64,000 bases of DNA from Scortum barcoo (GCA_023238725.1 CM041538.1:12770880-12834879); one strand, 5' to 3'; positions 41,371 to 53,954 are shown, counted from the first letter of the stretch. Notes: generated from the letters alone by a model not told the origin. Program-made: numbers and translations.

Positions 41371-41398
41371 ATGACATCACCATGGGCTGGCTATAAAG
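41371..41398 (+). promoter_or_regulatory. nppc core promoter (CRE-like site and TATA box)
   Basis: TATAAAG at 41392-41398 lies 166 bases before the start codon, giving an expected transcription start near 41420-41425. Just upstream, TGACATCA (41372-41379) differs by one base from the cAMP response element TGACGTCA. Transcription start and CRE use are inferred. Confidence 0.65.
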
Positions 41399-41563
41399 CG
41401 GTGAGGACTAATACACAGAGTTAGAGAAGCACTTGGGGAGCTTTGGAGTAAAGGACCGACTGAAGCCTCTTATGTTTAACAGCTGATTGGCTGCTGCTTC
41501 CGTCCCCTCTCTTTCTGAACTTCGGCGCAGAGGACTCCCTCGAAGAACACGAGCCTTGTCACA

Positions 41564-43137
41564 ATGAACTTGTCGTACTTGGTGGCGTGTGGACTTATGG
41601 TCACCCTGCTTTCAGTTAGGATGGGGGCAAAACCTTTATCTCAGACGCAGCAGAAGGTAAGAAGGAGTCACTTTTCTTTTCTTTTTTTTTCCTTCTGATT
41701 TCTGAGAGCTGAGGCAGTTTATTTGCCTCGCACTATTAATGGAGCTGAGCTGAATGCTGCTCCAGGAGTGAACAGCTGTTCTGTGGCCCAGACCGCTCAT
41801 GACTGTTTTTTTACGCATCATATTTCATAATTTCAGTCATGCTTAGCAATTCAGAGAGGAATTTTTTTTCCCACAGTCTGAATCTAACACTACACAGTTT
41901 TTTTTATATATTACTTTTTTTTTTCTTCAAAAGAGACATGTCTTATATTCATTGATGTCTGATCCCCTCACATCAGAACTGCCGTGTTTTGTTCATTAGT
42001 CAGATTCAGCATTTAAGCGTAAGTCGTTTGACAAGCGGACAGAAAAAAAAGGGGAAAAAAAGAAAGAAAAAGAAACCAGAAACTTTAACCATTTCAATTA
42101 AAACTATTTTTCAGCAATTCAAGAAGCGTCACTACATGATAAAGATATTCGGTTCAATTCGGAATGAATCTTTTCCAACTGTTTGCCAAACTTGAACTAC
42201 AAGAAGCTGTTCTGTGCGTAAAATCACCTTTACGCGCAAAAAAAAAAAGTCGCCCATTGAATCAACTGAAACTGCGTGATAATCTAAAAACGATCATGGG
42301 GGGCGAGCAGATTGTACATTTTGATGGCTAAAATTTCGGATGTCTGCAAGTTGTCAGTCTGCGTTCAGACCAGAGGAGCGGACACCTGCCTTTCTGTGTA
42401 CGACCTGTACAACTGGAGGCGACAGCGAGGTCTGAGAGCTGAACTGCGAGATGGTCAAAATGAAAGTACAGAAAATCTCACGGGAATTCAGCTACACTGA
42501 GGTTGCCTTTTGAGGGGTTGAATCGAATAACCGCAGCATCTTCTGGATGCATTTGTCAGTTGTGTGTTTTTGTTTGTTTGTTTGTTTGTTTGTTTTTCAC
42601 TATCCACCTCACTTAATCATATCCGTGCGTAAAATGGCAAAAATAAAAAAAGAAAAATCTGTCCTTTTGGCCAATGCACACTGTGTTTGAAAGTGCTTAA
42701 ACGTGCACCAAGTTGAGGTTTAACATCTAGTGTTATGCAAACGGGCCGCTCTGCTCAAAGAGACACTCAGCATTTATTCCAGTTTTATCGCAAGCCTATC
42801 TATTTGCACAACGTATGCGCCTGAGGGAGACAGCGTTTATTTATCTTCTCAATCTGTGTTCCAGTCTCTTAGAAGTTTGCTGGGCGAGGAGCTGGCGGAG
42901 TTTCTGGAGTCGGAGGAGAGGGAGAGGCGGCTGGACGCTGTGCGCTCTCGGATACGGTTACTGCGAGATTTACGCATGGACACCCGGGCCAGGGGGATGT
43001 GGGCTCGTCTCCTCAACGACCAACCCGCACCCAGGAGACAAAAATCCGGAAACAAGAAGGGGGGGTCCACGTCGAGGAGCGGCTGCTTCGGGCACAAGAT
43101 GGACAGGATAGGAACCATCAGCGGCATGGGCTGCTAG
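41564..43137 (+). CDS. nppc: C-type natriuretic peptide precursor (prepro-CNP)
   Basis: This secreted hormone precursor acts through guanylyl-cyclase natriuretic peptide receptors. There are two coding exons: 41564-41656 (31 codons, donor GTAAGA) and 42865-43137 (acceptor TTCCAG, stop TAG), giving 121 residues against 126 for human CNP. Residues 1 to about 22 (MNLSYLVACGLMVTLLSVRMGA) form a signal peptide. The propeptide is acidic then basic (GEELAEFLESEERERR). The hormone ring is residues 105-121, CFGHKMDRIGTISGMGC, with the disulfide Cys pair and the family core CFGxKxDRIGxxSGxGC. It ends at the second Cys, as CNP does and ANP/BNP do not. Cleavage after SGNKK would release a 25-residue peptide; mammals cut after the matching ANKK to give 22. 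The link to ncl supports orthology with mammalian NPPC, the group I recall being called CNP-4 in fish; paralogue naming is an inference. Confidence 0.95.
42568..42596 (+). repeat. (TTTG)n microsatellite in nppc intron 1
   Basis: A run of tandem TTTG/GTTT tetranucleotides is directly visible inside the 1208-bp first intron. The rest of that intron has A-rich tracts and no other feature I could name. Confidence 0.9.
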
Positions 43138-45150
43138 GGTCGGAGAGGAGCTTTGATAGTGAGTTTTCACCCAAAAGCCACACTTCCACCTCACACCTCC
43201 ACTCACTGTGACACACAGAACCAAAGAGGATGAAAGAAAGTGAGGAAATGGGAGGATTGAGCAAAAAAGATGGGAAGACAGTAGGCAGAGAGTGGATAAT
43301 ACTGAGGAAGTAAAGAGGGAAAAGGAGGATTTACATGCATCTTCTCTGTTATCATTTATCATCTTAGGGCACCGTGTAGGTGATAGATGGGTAGAAACTA
43401 TGAGGAGGAAGCACAGAGGATGAAAGCAAGCAAAAACTGAAAGCTGTTTTCCGTTTCATCAAAGGTCCATAATGGGTCTTGTGTATAACTGCGGGTAGAG
43501 GAGGAAGGAAGGAAAGAAGGATGCGAGGGTATCTTAGCAGCTGCAGTTGACACCACAGCAAGTGGATAGTGATGACCATGTGTGGTTGTATTCTGTGAGG
43601 TGGTGGGTCAGCTTGATGTAACAAACCATCTTAATCACAGTCCATTCAACCACATGTCACTAACCTCGACTGCCTCGCCACATTCTGAGAAAAGTTGATC
43701 CTCGAAGTCATATCAATCTGGAAAAGGGGAGTTGAGAACACTTTGTCTCGAACTTGTGATATCATCAAAGCCCCGACCTATAGTCCAGCAGCATCCCCTC
43801 TCCTCGGACAGGAAACCCCTTTTGGCAGCGGGATAGCTCACTTAAACGGATGTAGGCTGATGTATGGGAAACAATCCAGTTGGTATTTAGGAAGTCCGCT
43901 CTTGTATTCACACACATCATCATGAGCGACACCATCTGTTTCATCTAGACACAAACAGCCGATATATCAACTTTTAGGAATAAAAAGAGGATAGGCAGAG
44001 GGGGAGGAGCTGACGCAGACAGGCTAACGCACACAAATTATAAACAAACAGAACCCTGCGGTGGCCAGGGTCTTTCTGGGAAAGCCATGCTCCTTAACCA
44101 AGTGATTTCAACAAAAACAACAAAGGGCCTGTGGTGGTGAATGAAGTAATGAGGAAGCTAGGTGACACACAATTAGTCCTGAGGCTGGAGGCTTTTTTTG
44201 TGGTTGTGGCAAACTGTGTAGTCCTGATGGGGGAGTGTGATTTTGTGACTAACTGGAGTGAGTGTGTGTGTGTTTTTCATCAGCTGACACCCGTCTTTCT
44301 CTGCAGTGTTTTCATAAAAGTGGAAGTCTGTGTTAGACGTGCTCTTAGAGGTGAAATGGTTAAGTGAAAAGTCAGGACAACACTTTAAATGAGGGTTTCA
44401 ACAAAAAATAGATTTAATGAGAGGGCTTTCTCTGATGAATACACATGAACACACAGATAGATGAAAAATGCCAAATTACTGAATAAATGAACTTGCGTAA
44501 ATGGAGTTGTTACTGAATGAATGCATTCATTCTAACCTTGTGTCTCTTGTTTCCTCTCTTCCTCTAGATCTCTGGACGATGGTTTTGGATTTTGGATAAC
44601 AAAGGTTCCGTTTGTTCTCACCTGAGGGAAAATTAAAAAAAAAAAAAAACTCACTAAGTGACAGATGAGGAAAGAAATTTCGGTACAGACTGAGATGAAA
44701 GCTACAAAACTTTCACCCATGACCAGCATAAACAAAGACTGAGATGACAATGCTACAAAACCTTCATATAAATATATATATATAATAGATATGCAGGTAT
44801 ACTGTATATACATATATACATATGTGTATACCATATAAATGGTCAACAGATACAAACACAGATGCATACTACAAGACGGCGGACAATGGTGTAAAAACTA
44901 CAAACCGCAAAGCTGTATATTGTTGCTGCTGCTGCTGCTGTACATTCATGTACTTCATTTTCCCCTGCATAAATGTATTTATGTTTAAAAAAAAACTATT
45001 TATATGTTTATAAAAAGAGATATTTATAAATATGAGTTTTATTTATGTAACATTTTGAAAATGGATGCAAACTGCAGGTCAATTCTGTTTGTAACTTTTT
45101 TCTTTTGTCTCAAATAGTTGTAAATGTTTTCGAAAAATGATAAAAAGAAC
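43138..45150 (+). other. nppc: nppc 3' untranslated exons and last intron
   Basis: Exon 2 probably ends at 43158 (GATA|GTGAGT). A third, non-coding exon starts at 44568 after a strong pyrimidine tract and CAG-like acceptor (TTCCTCTAG), matching the three-exon layout of mammalian NPPC. The 3' UTR contains a short GCT run near 44922-44940 and four ATTTA motifs between about 44968 and 45044. No AATAAA is present near the end; the variant GATAAA at 45139-45144 is the best polyadenylation candidate. The 1.4-kb intron between them shows no other gene. Confidence 0.6.
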
Positions 45151-48100
45151 ATTCCATGTGCACTTACATGTATCCTCTCGCGGTTTTTATGTTCCGGTGA
45201 AGTGGGTCACTTCTAGTTACTGAACATTTTCTGCATGATGTAAAGGTGAAAAAAGTGGCATCTTGGATTTATCAGCTTGTCAGGAGCTATGAAAACCGCC
45301 ATTCATTTCTATGCAGTTTGGATTTTAAAAAGGAGAGTGTAACAATAATTTTTAAGGCAAAAGGGGCACATAACGGTAAAATGACCAACCTGAGGAATGG
45401 CATCTACTGTTTGCAGTGAGGGCGTTATTACTCTTTCCTGCAGACACAGTTCACAGCCAGGTTGAAAAAGAGTTGTTTACTGAGGCAAATACTGACAAAC
45501 ATCACCAAAAAAATTGAAATATGACATTAAACCATTACATTTTATATCCACACTGTGACCTAGAGTGACTTTAGAGTGAGAGCAACTGCACAATAAGGGT
45601 TAATTCCCAAATACTGAACCATGTTAATCAAGAGGCGAGAAAAGAAAACAGTAAAGTTTACTAAAGAGAAAATAAATATGTGAGATGTTCAAAGAAACAA
45701 ACAAGTAACAAGGGAATATAAGATGGAAACATATAAAGGCAAGTCTATAAAAGTGTGTTTATGAGGAAAACGTGATAATGAATTAGTTAGCTGAAGTTTC
45801 TGAGACAGGTTGTTCCACAGCCTCGGGCTGTAATCATCAAGAAGGGTGCTGAGAATCAGAAAGGAGTTTTTTTTTTTCCTGGGAATGGCGTCAAAACTTG
45901 GTACTGACACTGTTCGGCAAAGTTGCTTTAGAACTCCGTCATGATGAATGCAAGTAACTGTGGTTCCTTGTGGATCTAAAAATCTGAAACCCGAGTCAGG
46001 TTTACGAGTCCGGCAAGCTTCTGTAAATGTGTCTGTGGTAAACTTATATACTTCAGTCAAAATCATTAGGATAAAAGCTTTTCAAATTTAGTCGAACATT
46101 ATATTTACAGAGAGCAAGAAAGTGCTCAACCAAGTCATTCATAACTTGCACAAATATACTCCCACACTAGAGGGCAGCATAGAGCTGGGGGAGACAAAGG
46201 AGACACCTGTCGCGCACACACGCAACAGATGATGCACACCATCATCCGCCAACTGACAAAAATATCACTATTGTAAAGGTTGAGGGAGTAGTTTGGTTTC
46301 ATTTGGTTTCATTTTTACACATGAAAATGCTATTTATTATAAATAACATGTCTGAAGGATACTGAAGGATACCAAACCACTTCTTTCTGAATGTCACTGG
46401 CTCAAATGAGTGCACAAACATGAGCCAAAACGTACAAACATAGGATGAAGTCTTCATTGAACAGAGCAAAAATATCAATGTACTTGGTCTGTATACAGAT
46501 TCATCACAAATTGTGACACTAAAGCTCTACATTTACATAGAAAATACACAAACACAACACACTCACACACACAGAGCTCACATAGTTGGTGTCCAAATCG
46601 CAGGAACACCGGGTACAAAAACCCGAGGAAGGAAAGGAGGCAGTGTGCAACGCTTGATAACACCTGTCTAACACAGATAAAAGCTTCTCACAGGCCAAAG
46701 CCAGACCAACAGAGAGGGATGACACCGAACAGAGCAGAAGTAGAAGCACCCAGAGGACTTCCTCAAAAGCACCAGACTCACTGCTCCTGACAATGGTGCT
46801 GAGTGGCTACATAACTGTTGGGAATGTATAAAAGGATTAATTTCTCACCGTGGCTCGCACACAGTTCCCACGTATTGCCCCCATAATTTAAGATGATAAT
46901 CTTAAAACCAAGTGCTGACAGCATGAAACTAAATGCCTCAGCTATTGACACCCGAATGAAACCTTCTTTTTTATGACAAATGTAAGCCCTTTCCGGAAAT
47001 CCTTGAGCATTTTTAGCCATATTTATCATTTTAATACCACAAATTGCTTTTTTAAACATAGGTATTCCGTCTTTTTATAAACCCTGATTATCTTTCTGGT
47101 ATTGCCTTTTTTCCACCAATACTCTAGATTATTCTGCTTTTGAAGGATTTGGGGCTGAATTGTCGTATAAAATGTGCCTTATATTTGATGTTATTTTTTA
47201 TGTCTGAACACCAACAGCAAGGAACTCAAGGAACTGAAAATATTTCCTTACCTACTGTCTACATATATGAATGAGTGAAAAGAATGAATGTGCTCAAAAG
47301 TCAATTGGCGGCTCTACTACTGTTGCTTACTTTGAAATGTTGGCGTATTATGTGTTTCTGTAATTCCAGCTGTACATGATGGCTCTGTTGCGAGCTTGTA
47401 GAGCTGCTGCAGTCTCTGCATAACTCATAACAGCAGACAAGAGTTTTTAGCATCTAACTCCATTAGCAATGATGCAAACACTGGCAGAAAATATTGTCAC
47501 TTTAAGAAACATTGCCAAATATTTACCACTGTATGCTTTTACCAAGAATTTACAGCCGAGTTTAAATCTTACTCTGGTCTCTTTTGGGTGGTTGCCCAGA
47601 AATTAATGCTCATTTCCCCCTATGATAAAGGAAATCCCTGCTGACCTAAAATCCCAGGATGCATCTATTTCCCTCACCGTGCTTTCTATTTGTTGGATTT
47701 ACTCAGTTTAATCCATCCCCTGCAAATCAGCAGTGCAGACAGGGTGGGTGGAAAGACGGAGGAGAACAGCTTTGTTCCTTCTGTGAATTTAGCACTGTTC
47801 ATTCGAAAGACAGAGAGATGACAGTAATTACACGTGTGAAGGTGACAGAACTCAGAGAACAGATGCTGTGTTAAATAGTGGGGTGGAAACACAGAAAACA
47901 GGTTGATTTTTATATCGAATAAATGCTGAAACGTGGTGGAACTGAAATGCTGGAAGACTTCTGTTGACTACCTGCATCCAAATCGCACAAATTCTGAATT
48001 CTCTAAATCATTCACTTCTTTACACTACTCTCTTCTACAAACTAATCAAACCTTCCCTGAAAAAAAACCTTTAATCTCAACCAATCGACCATGAAACAGG

Positions 48101-49377
48101 TTGACTGTGAAACCGTTGGTTATAGTGTTGCACTAGCTGCACTTGCCCAAACTCTGTTTATATTTGCAAAGCGAGCGTCACACTGTGGGCAGGACTGTCA
48201 AACAAGTTGACCGGAGCTGCATTTACTGTTGCTGTCAATGTGTGGTTAGTGTTACAGTGTGAAAGATGACAGGAAAATAAGGGGAGACAGAGATGTGGCA
48301 TGGCACCCATCGAAGCTGGAGAGGGGGTGTTGCAGTTCATGGTCGGCACGTGAACCCCCAGGCCACCGGGGTGTTTTTAAAGACACCATCAGGATCAGTG
48401 ATGAGTGATGTTTGTTACCTGTTTTGTAGACTTGACATCTGATGAATAGAATATACAATGAAAAGACAATGTTATGGGTGTTCCCCTCCTTAAAAAAAGT
48501 TCAAATGCCTTTTCAGATAAAAAAAAAGAAGACAAATAATGAATGAAGCTAAACAAAGAAGTCATATTAATAATCAGTGATAAACTTAGGGTAGTCTAAC
48601 CTCCAAGTGAAACAATGAAAGATTGGTTAAGCAGCAGTAGGACAGGAAAAGTTTTCTCTACCCAGTGTTCTCTGTGAAACAAGTGAGAGATGTAAAATGC
48701 AATGCTGCCTCTCTGTGGTGTTGAGGGTTAATTACTCAAGACTACGCATCCCCTGGGAATCAGCTGAGCCTTGGGTGAAGCCTTTGCACACACACACACA
48801 CACACACAGTATATACAGACTTTTACACAGATTGTATACAGTATATAGACTTTTTCAAAGGAATCTTGTGTATTACAGTCAAAAGCTCCAGAACAGCTAC
48901 TAAAGTTGTGGTGAGATGTTTTATCAGCCGCTGTGTCCAAAGTTAAGAGTGAACTTTCAGTCCCAACATTTAAGCGAACATATTCTGGATCTTTAAAGTG
49001 CTCTGAAAAAAAATTGAAATTTCAATATCTTCAATTCCATGACAACTGGGCAATCTGCATCTGCTGAGGAAGATTCAAAAGCTCAAGGGCCGCTAAAGAG
49101 ACATTACAGGGAGTCTGTTTTGTCTACTATATCCTTTCTGCTGTGGTGGCCGTCCATTCTATTTGTTATCTTACTTTTGTTTCATCAGTGGTGGAAGAAC
49201 ATATTAAGATCTTTTTTAGGAGTAAAAGTACAAATAGCATACATTAAAAGTCCTTTAATTGTATACTGACTCAGTTGTTGTACTATATTTATTTAATTAA
49301 TCTAGTACTGTTATTTATTTTTTATATTTTTAATCTTTTTTTTGCTTGAGTGGTTCATATTGTTTGAGCATTGTTTG
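45151..49377. other. intergenic region between nppc and the transposon nest
   Basis: No gene was found. The stretch from about 45.66 to 46.07 kb contains a phrase (AGGTTGTTCCACAGCCTCGG) that recurs in teleost interspersed repeats, so an old repeat is likely there, but I cannot place its ends. A (CA)11 microsatellite is at 48787-48808. Confidence 0.5.
48787..48808. repeat. (CA)11 microsatellite
   Basis: A pure CA dinucleotide run, directly visible. Confidence 0.97.
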
Positions 49378-50039
49378 TACACAGCAAATTCCTCAGTGTT
49401 AAAGTAACACTTAAAGAGTTAAATTTAACACTATTCCCGAGTGTATTTGGTCCCACTCAGAATTAGTGTTACAATGACTCTTGCCCTAATGTTGAAATTT
49501 CAGAGTTAAATTAACTCTAAATAGCAAGTGTTACATTTTTACTCTAACACTGTGCAGTGTAATTTAAAGTTAACACTGCAAGTTAAATAACACTGAAGAG
49601 TGTAAAAAATACTTTCAGTAGTGTTGATAATTTACTCCTCTGTGATAACAAATCAGCACAGATGGAGTTAAATTCTAATGCTCATTACACTACTAACACT
49701 GGAGAGTCAAGTGTCGTTGTTACACACTTAAGTGTTAATAATTTACTGTCAGTGAAAAATGTGCTCTGATATGAGTAAAATTTCACCCCACAGACACTGT
49801 GCAGCATTTCTGTAATTTCTGTAAAAATAAATCTCAGTGATGTTAATTTTACCACTTAATTTACTACATTGTAGTCTCAACTTACATCTAACTAACCGAA
49901 TTTGTTTAACAATACTAAAAAAAAAAAAAAAAAATTTGTATCACAAGATACAAATGTATGCCTTTAACAACTTTATTTTCTCATTTCCCATGTCAGGCCA
50001 AAATATCAAAACATGTCATGTCACTTTAAAAAGTTGACC

Positions 50040-50282
50040 TTAGACCTGCATAAAATGGCAATATGGGACAACATATAAGGAGAAATCTGAGGTTCCATAT
50101 TTTATCTGAACATCAAATGGTTTGAAGTAACACAACCGATTTATGTGAAACACCTTTAGGACCCTGTCTGGATGCAGACTGACCTTAAAAACATGGATAT
50201 GAATCATCTCCATCAGTTTTCCACAGAATAATACACTGTCATCTTTCACTGCAATAGTTTTGATCTTACAAAACACAGGCAT
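50040..50282 (-). pseudogene. decayed coding fragment inside the outer transposon
   Basis: The 80-codon minus-strand frame begins MPVFCKIKTIAVKDDSVLF and includes FKVSLHPD. It resembles, from memory, uncharacterised transposon-derived proteins predicted in many fish genomes. Upstream sequence on the same strand reaches stops and shifts at once, so this is not an intact gene. I cannot name a function. Confidence 0.35.
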
Positions 50283-51609
50283 CTCAAATGCTACCTCAGT
50301 ACAGATAGTGAAATCATGGCGGTATTCTGTACCATTTTATCCACTTGGAAAAAAACACACTGGTAGACAATTCAACACCAAATTTTGATGCAATATCTGA
50401 ACCTTCCTCAAACTCACATAGTGTCATAATCTCTCCTGAACCTTAAGTTAACCTTTCCTTGCTATAGGACTCCCGGTACAATGCCATACACAGTTCAGTT
50501 CAGATGGTGTGGCTGTCTCATCTAAATGAGCTGTCACCAATCTTGTACCTGTTTCATCCACATTAGTCGTTAACACCTCTGCTACCAGGTGATATTAGAG
50601 TCATACTGGAGACATCAGAGTCATTCTGTGTGTGTTTCGACTTCAAATGTGTCCTAAAACCAGAAAATGGAACCAAACACAGAGCTATATCCAGTATGAG
50701 CACATCTGAGGTGAAGATTTTTACCAGGCAAGTAACCACGCCTGCCTGACAAACAAAACACTTCATAATGAAGGACTTCACGCACTAACACAGTTACCTC
50801 ACCCTAACTTCAGCAACATGAAGACTCTTTGATTTTGCCAACATCAATGTTGTACACAGTAGGTCTGGATGAATGCGTACTTGTTGTTGAGCATGGTGTT
50901 GTATGATGTGCCAAACACAAAATGTGCCTTAAACAGTTCGTCAAAAGCACCAAGAGAAGATGTTGACCTGCAAGGTATGGAATTCTTGTCAATGATGATG
51001 AAGAACTGGTGAACTGTCCAGCGATGACGTTTGGGACTGCTCAGGAGAAGCCACTACAGAGACTGATTCTAACAATGGACAGAGAAGCAGGAAAAAGAAA
51101 AAGCATTATACACAATTCCTACATAAAGCTCTCCCTTATATAATGAATAACATAAGCTTCACATGACAAAGAAATAGCTTATCCATTAAATACTATAAGT
51201 TACAAATTTAAATTTAACAAACCTGTTTCATATTTTATAGTTAAAAGTCCCCGAGCTGTCCATAACTGTCACTCCCTCTGTTACAGCTGGCACACCAAAT
51301 TTTGCAAATGCTATGAAACAGGCACAAAATCTTGTGTAAACAGAAAGGATGCTGGACATTAAATGATTTTGCATTGGTTTAGTACTCCTACTACAAATAC
51401 TTAAAATAATTTAAAGAGGCTTAAGCATTTACTACAAAGTGAAATACATAGACTTAAGAAAAAGTTAGTTAGTTAGTTAGTTAGTAGTTAGTTACATTAG
51501 TTTCCAGTGAAAACAGCTAATCCACAATGTAATTTTCTTACCTGCAATCAAAAACTCAGATTTGACTCAGATTTGGCTGTTACTCTGACTAACCAAAATT
51601 AAAACTATA

Positions 51610-53035
51610 TACACTGCTCAAAAAAATAAAGGGAACACTAAAATAACACATCACATGAAATATTCTTAATACTTTGTTCTTTACATAGTTGAATGTGCTG
51701 ACAACAAAATCACACAAAAATTATCAATGGAAATCAAATTTATTAACCCATGGAGGTCTGGATTTGGAGTCACACTCAAAATTAAAGTGGAAAAACACAC
51801 TACAGGCTGATCCAACTTTGATGTAATGTCTTAAAACAAGTCAAAATGAGGCTCAGTAGTGTGTGTGTGGCCTCCACGTGCCTGTATGACCTCCCTACAA
51901 CGCCTGGGCATGCTCCTGATGAGGTGGCGGATGGTCTCCTGAGGGATCTCCTCCCAGACCTGGACTAAAGCATCCGCCAACTCCTGGACAGTCTGTGGTG
52001 CAACGTGGCGTTGGTGGATGGAGCGAGACATGATGTCCCAGATGTGCTCAATTGGATTCAGGTCTGGGGAACGGGCGGGCCAGTCCATAGCATCAATGCC
52101 TTCGTCTTGCAGGAACTGCTGACACACTCCAGCCACATGAGGTCTAGCATTGTCTTGCATTAGGAGGAACCCAAGGGCCAACCTGCACCAGCATATGGTC
52201 TCACAAGGGGTCTGAGGATCTCATCTCGGTACCTAATGGCAGTCAGGCTAACCTCTGGCAAAGCACATGGAGGGCTGTGCGGCCCCCCAAAGAAATGCCA
52301 CCCCACACCATTACTGACCCACTGCCAAACCGGTCATGCTGGAGGATGTTGCAGGCAGCAGAACGTTCTCCACGGCGTCTCCAGACTCTGTCACGTCTGT
52401 CACATGTGCTCAGTGTGAACCTGCTTTCATCTGTGAAGAGCACAGGGCGCCAGTGGCGAATTTGCCAATCTTGGTGTTCTCTGGCAAATGCCAAACGTCC
52501 TGCACTGTGGTGTTGGGCTGTAAGCACAACCCCCACCTGTGGACGTCGGGCCCTTCATACCACCCTCATGGAGTCTGTTTCTGACCGTTTGAGCAGACAC
52601 ATGCACATTTGTGGCCTGCTGGAGGTCATTTTGCAGGGCTCTGGCAGTGCTCCTCCTGTTCCTCCTTGCACAAAGGCGGAGGTAGCGGTCCTGCTGCTGG
52701 GTTGTTGCCCTCCTACGGCCTCCTCCACGTCTCCTGATGTACTGGCCTGTCTCCTGGTAGCGCCTCCATGCTCTGGACACTTACGCTGACAGACACAGCA
52801 AACCTTCTTGCCACAGCTCGCATTGATGTGCCATCCTGGATGAGCTGCACTACCTGAGCCACTTGTGTGGGTTGTAGACTCCGTCTCATGCTACCACTAG
52901 AGTGAAAGCACCGCCAGCATTCAAAAGTGACCAAAACATCAGCCAGAAAGCATAGGAACTGAGAAGTGGTCTGTGGTCACCACCTGCAGAACCACTCCTT
53001 TATTGGGGGTGTCTTGCTAATTGCCTATTGCCTAT
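51610..53035 (-). mobile_element. Tc1/mariner element, truncated at one end
   Basis: The low-coordinate end carries a Tc1-type terminal repeat beginning TACACTGCTCAAAAAAATAA next to a TA dinucleotide. The transposase lies inside on the minus strand. At the other end the sequence runs through ...TTATTGGGGGTGTCTTGC near 53000 into unrelated DNA (TTGCCTATTGCCTAT at about 53019-53034). No inverted copy of the terminal repeat follows, so that end is lost. The element sits wholly within the outer transposon and is therefore the younger insertion. It is non-autonomous now. Confidence 0.85.
51831..52889 (-). pseudogene. Tc1/mariner transposase pseudogene
   Basis: Translation on the minus strand begins at an ATG (52887-52889) with MRRSLQPTQVAQVVQLI, an N-terminal helix-turn-helix region. 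It then continues in three further frame segments that together cover the family's usual length of about 340-350 residues. DDE catalytic motifs are visible in separate segments: VLFTDESRFTL (first Asp), LMQDNARPHVA (second Asp) and RSPDLNPIEHIWD (third acidic residue, Glu). Three frameshifts, near 52780, between 52427 and 52536, and between 52181 and 52243, destroy the protein. The DDE residues themselves are still present. Confidence 0.88.
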
Positions 53036-53374
53036 ATTATTTTAAGAAACAAACCCATTGAAATGAAATGCATGGCAAATGACAAAATAAAGTTATCCTA
53101 ATGTGCCGCCTATGTTGAAAAGCCAAATATTCCGTTAAATAGGTGATTAGGAGAAACTAACTGAGGGCTTTCCACCGCTCTCAACATGAAGAAAATGGCC
53201 GCTTTCAAAGGAGAACGAGGTGGGCGGGGCTTTCCAGAGTATTTTTTAACACTACATCTTTTAACTTTTAACCAACACCAGAGGGCATTTTACTCAAAAA
53301 GGGTGTTAAAATAACTCTAAAAGAGTAATTCTACTTTAACACTGCATATTTTACATTGCGGATTTTACCGTGTA

Positions 53375-53950
53375 GGGAGTCTGAAATTTAAGAATTTAAT
53401 TTCCAATGATTGCTTGGTGTATATTGTTGTGTATATGATAATTAATTCTTGAAATCTAATCTGCAAAGTAACTGGAATCAGTGAAGTAGACCCTCACATG
53501 TGTACAGTAGTACTCGCGGCAGGCACCACGTGGTTGATGGGCGATGGCAAATGGCCCAGAGCACGTGGTTTATATAAACAGCTGCAAACATACAGGGCGC
53601 ATAAAGACGCTTTGTGCTGAGGGAGGCCCCACAACAAATGCTAAGAGCGGGATTTATGAAACTGTGTCGACAATTTATACCCCTTTACAGGTTTTAAAAC
53701 AAAAAGACTACTATGTGGAAATAACTTTGGACGACGTCACGTTAAAGTGGCGTGCACTGTATCCAGAAGCAAAACATGATCGCATAGAAGCTTTGATAAT
53801 AACATTTTACCTCGCGATTTATTGTTTTAGTGGATTTATTTATAAGTACCATTAACTAAAAAAAGTAATTTACGTCTGTAGAGTGAGACAGATAAATAAA
53901 TAATATAAAAATAAATCCATTTCGCCACCTCCATGTAGGCGAGGCGCGGG
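53375..53950 (+). promoter_or_regulatory. ncl upstream region with two E-boxes
   Basis: Two exact CACGTG sites lie at 53527-53532 and 53562-53567, 35 bases apart. A 103-codon ORF (53544-53855) spans the region, but its product resembles nothing known and it stops well before ncl exon 1; I do not call it a gene. CACGTG is the MYC/MAX and USF site, and mammalian NCL is a known MYC target, so a regulatory role is reasonable but inferred. Confidence 0.45.
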
Positions 53951-53954
53951 CACG

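Larger units (their letters stand above)
49378..53374. mobile_element. DNA transposon with imperfect inverted ends, interrupted by a Tc1 copy
   Basis: The left end (TACACAGCAAATTCC...CAGTGTTAAAGTA) and the reverse complement of the right end (TACACGGTAAAATCC...CAGTGTTAAAGTA) match imperfectly as terminal inverted repeats. Both flanks are full of short AGTGTTAA/TTAACACT motifs in both orientations (about 49.39-49.75 kb and 53.25-53.36 kb), as in subterminal-repeat DNA transposons. A clear target-site duplication was not found. The interior 49.8-51.6 kb holds decayed coding sequence; an (AGTT)n run is at about 51463-51484. The superfamily is not assigned. Confidence 0.55.

Noticed and set aside
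45689..46066. 125-codon minus-strand ORF, possible LINE C-terminus
   Set aside because: PRLWNNL resembles a LINE tail phrase, but the rest does not align by eye; I keep it only as a likely old repeat.
53544..53855. 103-codon ATG-started ORF just upstream of ncl
   Set aside because: It has no recognisable domain, overlaps probable promoter E-boxes and has no splice link to ncl exon 1.
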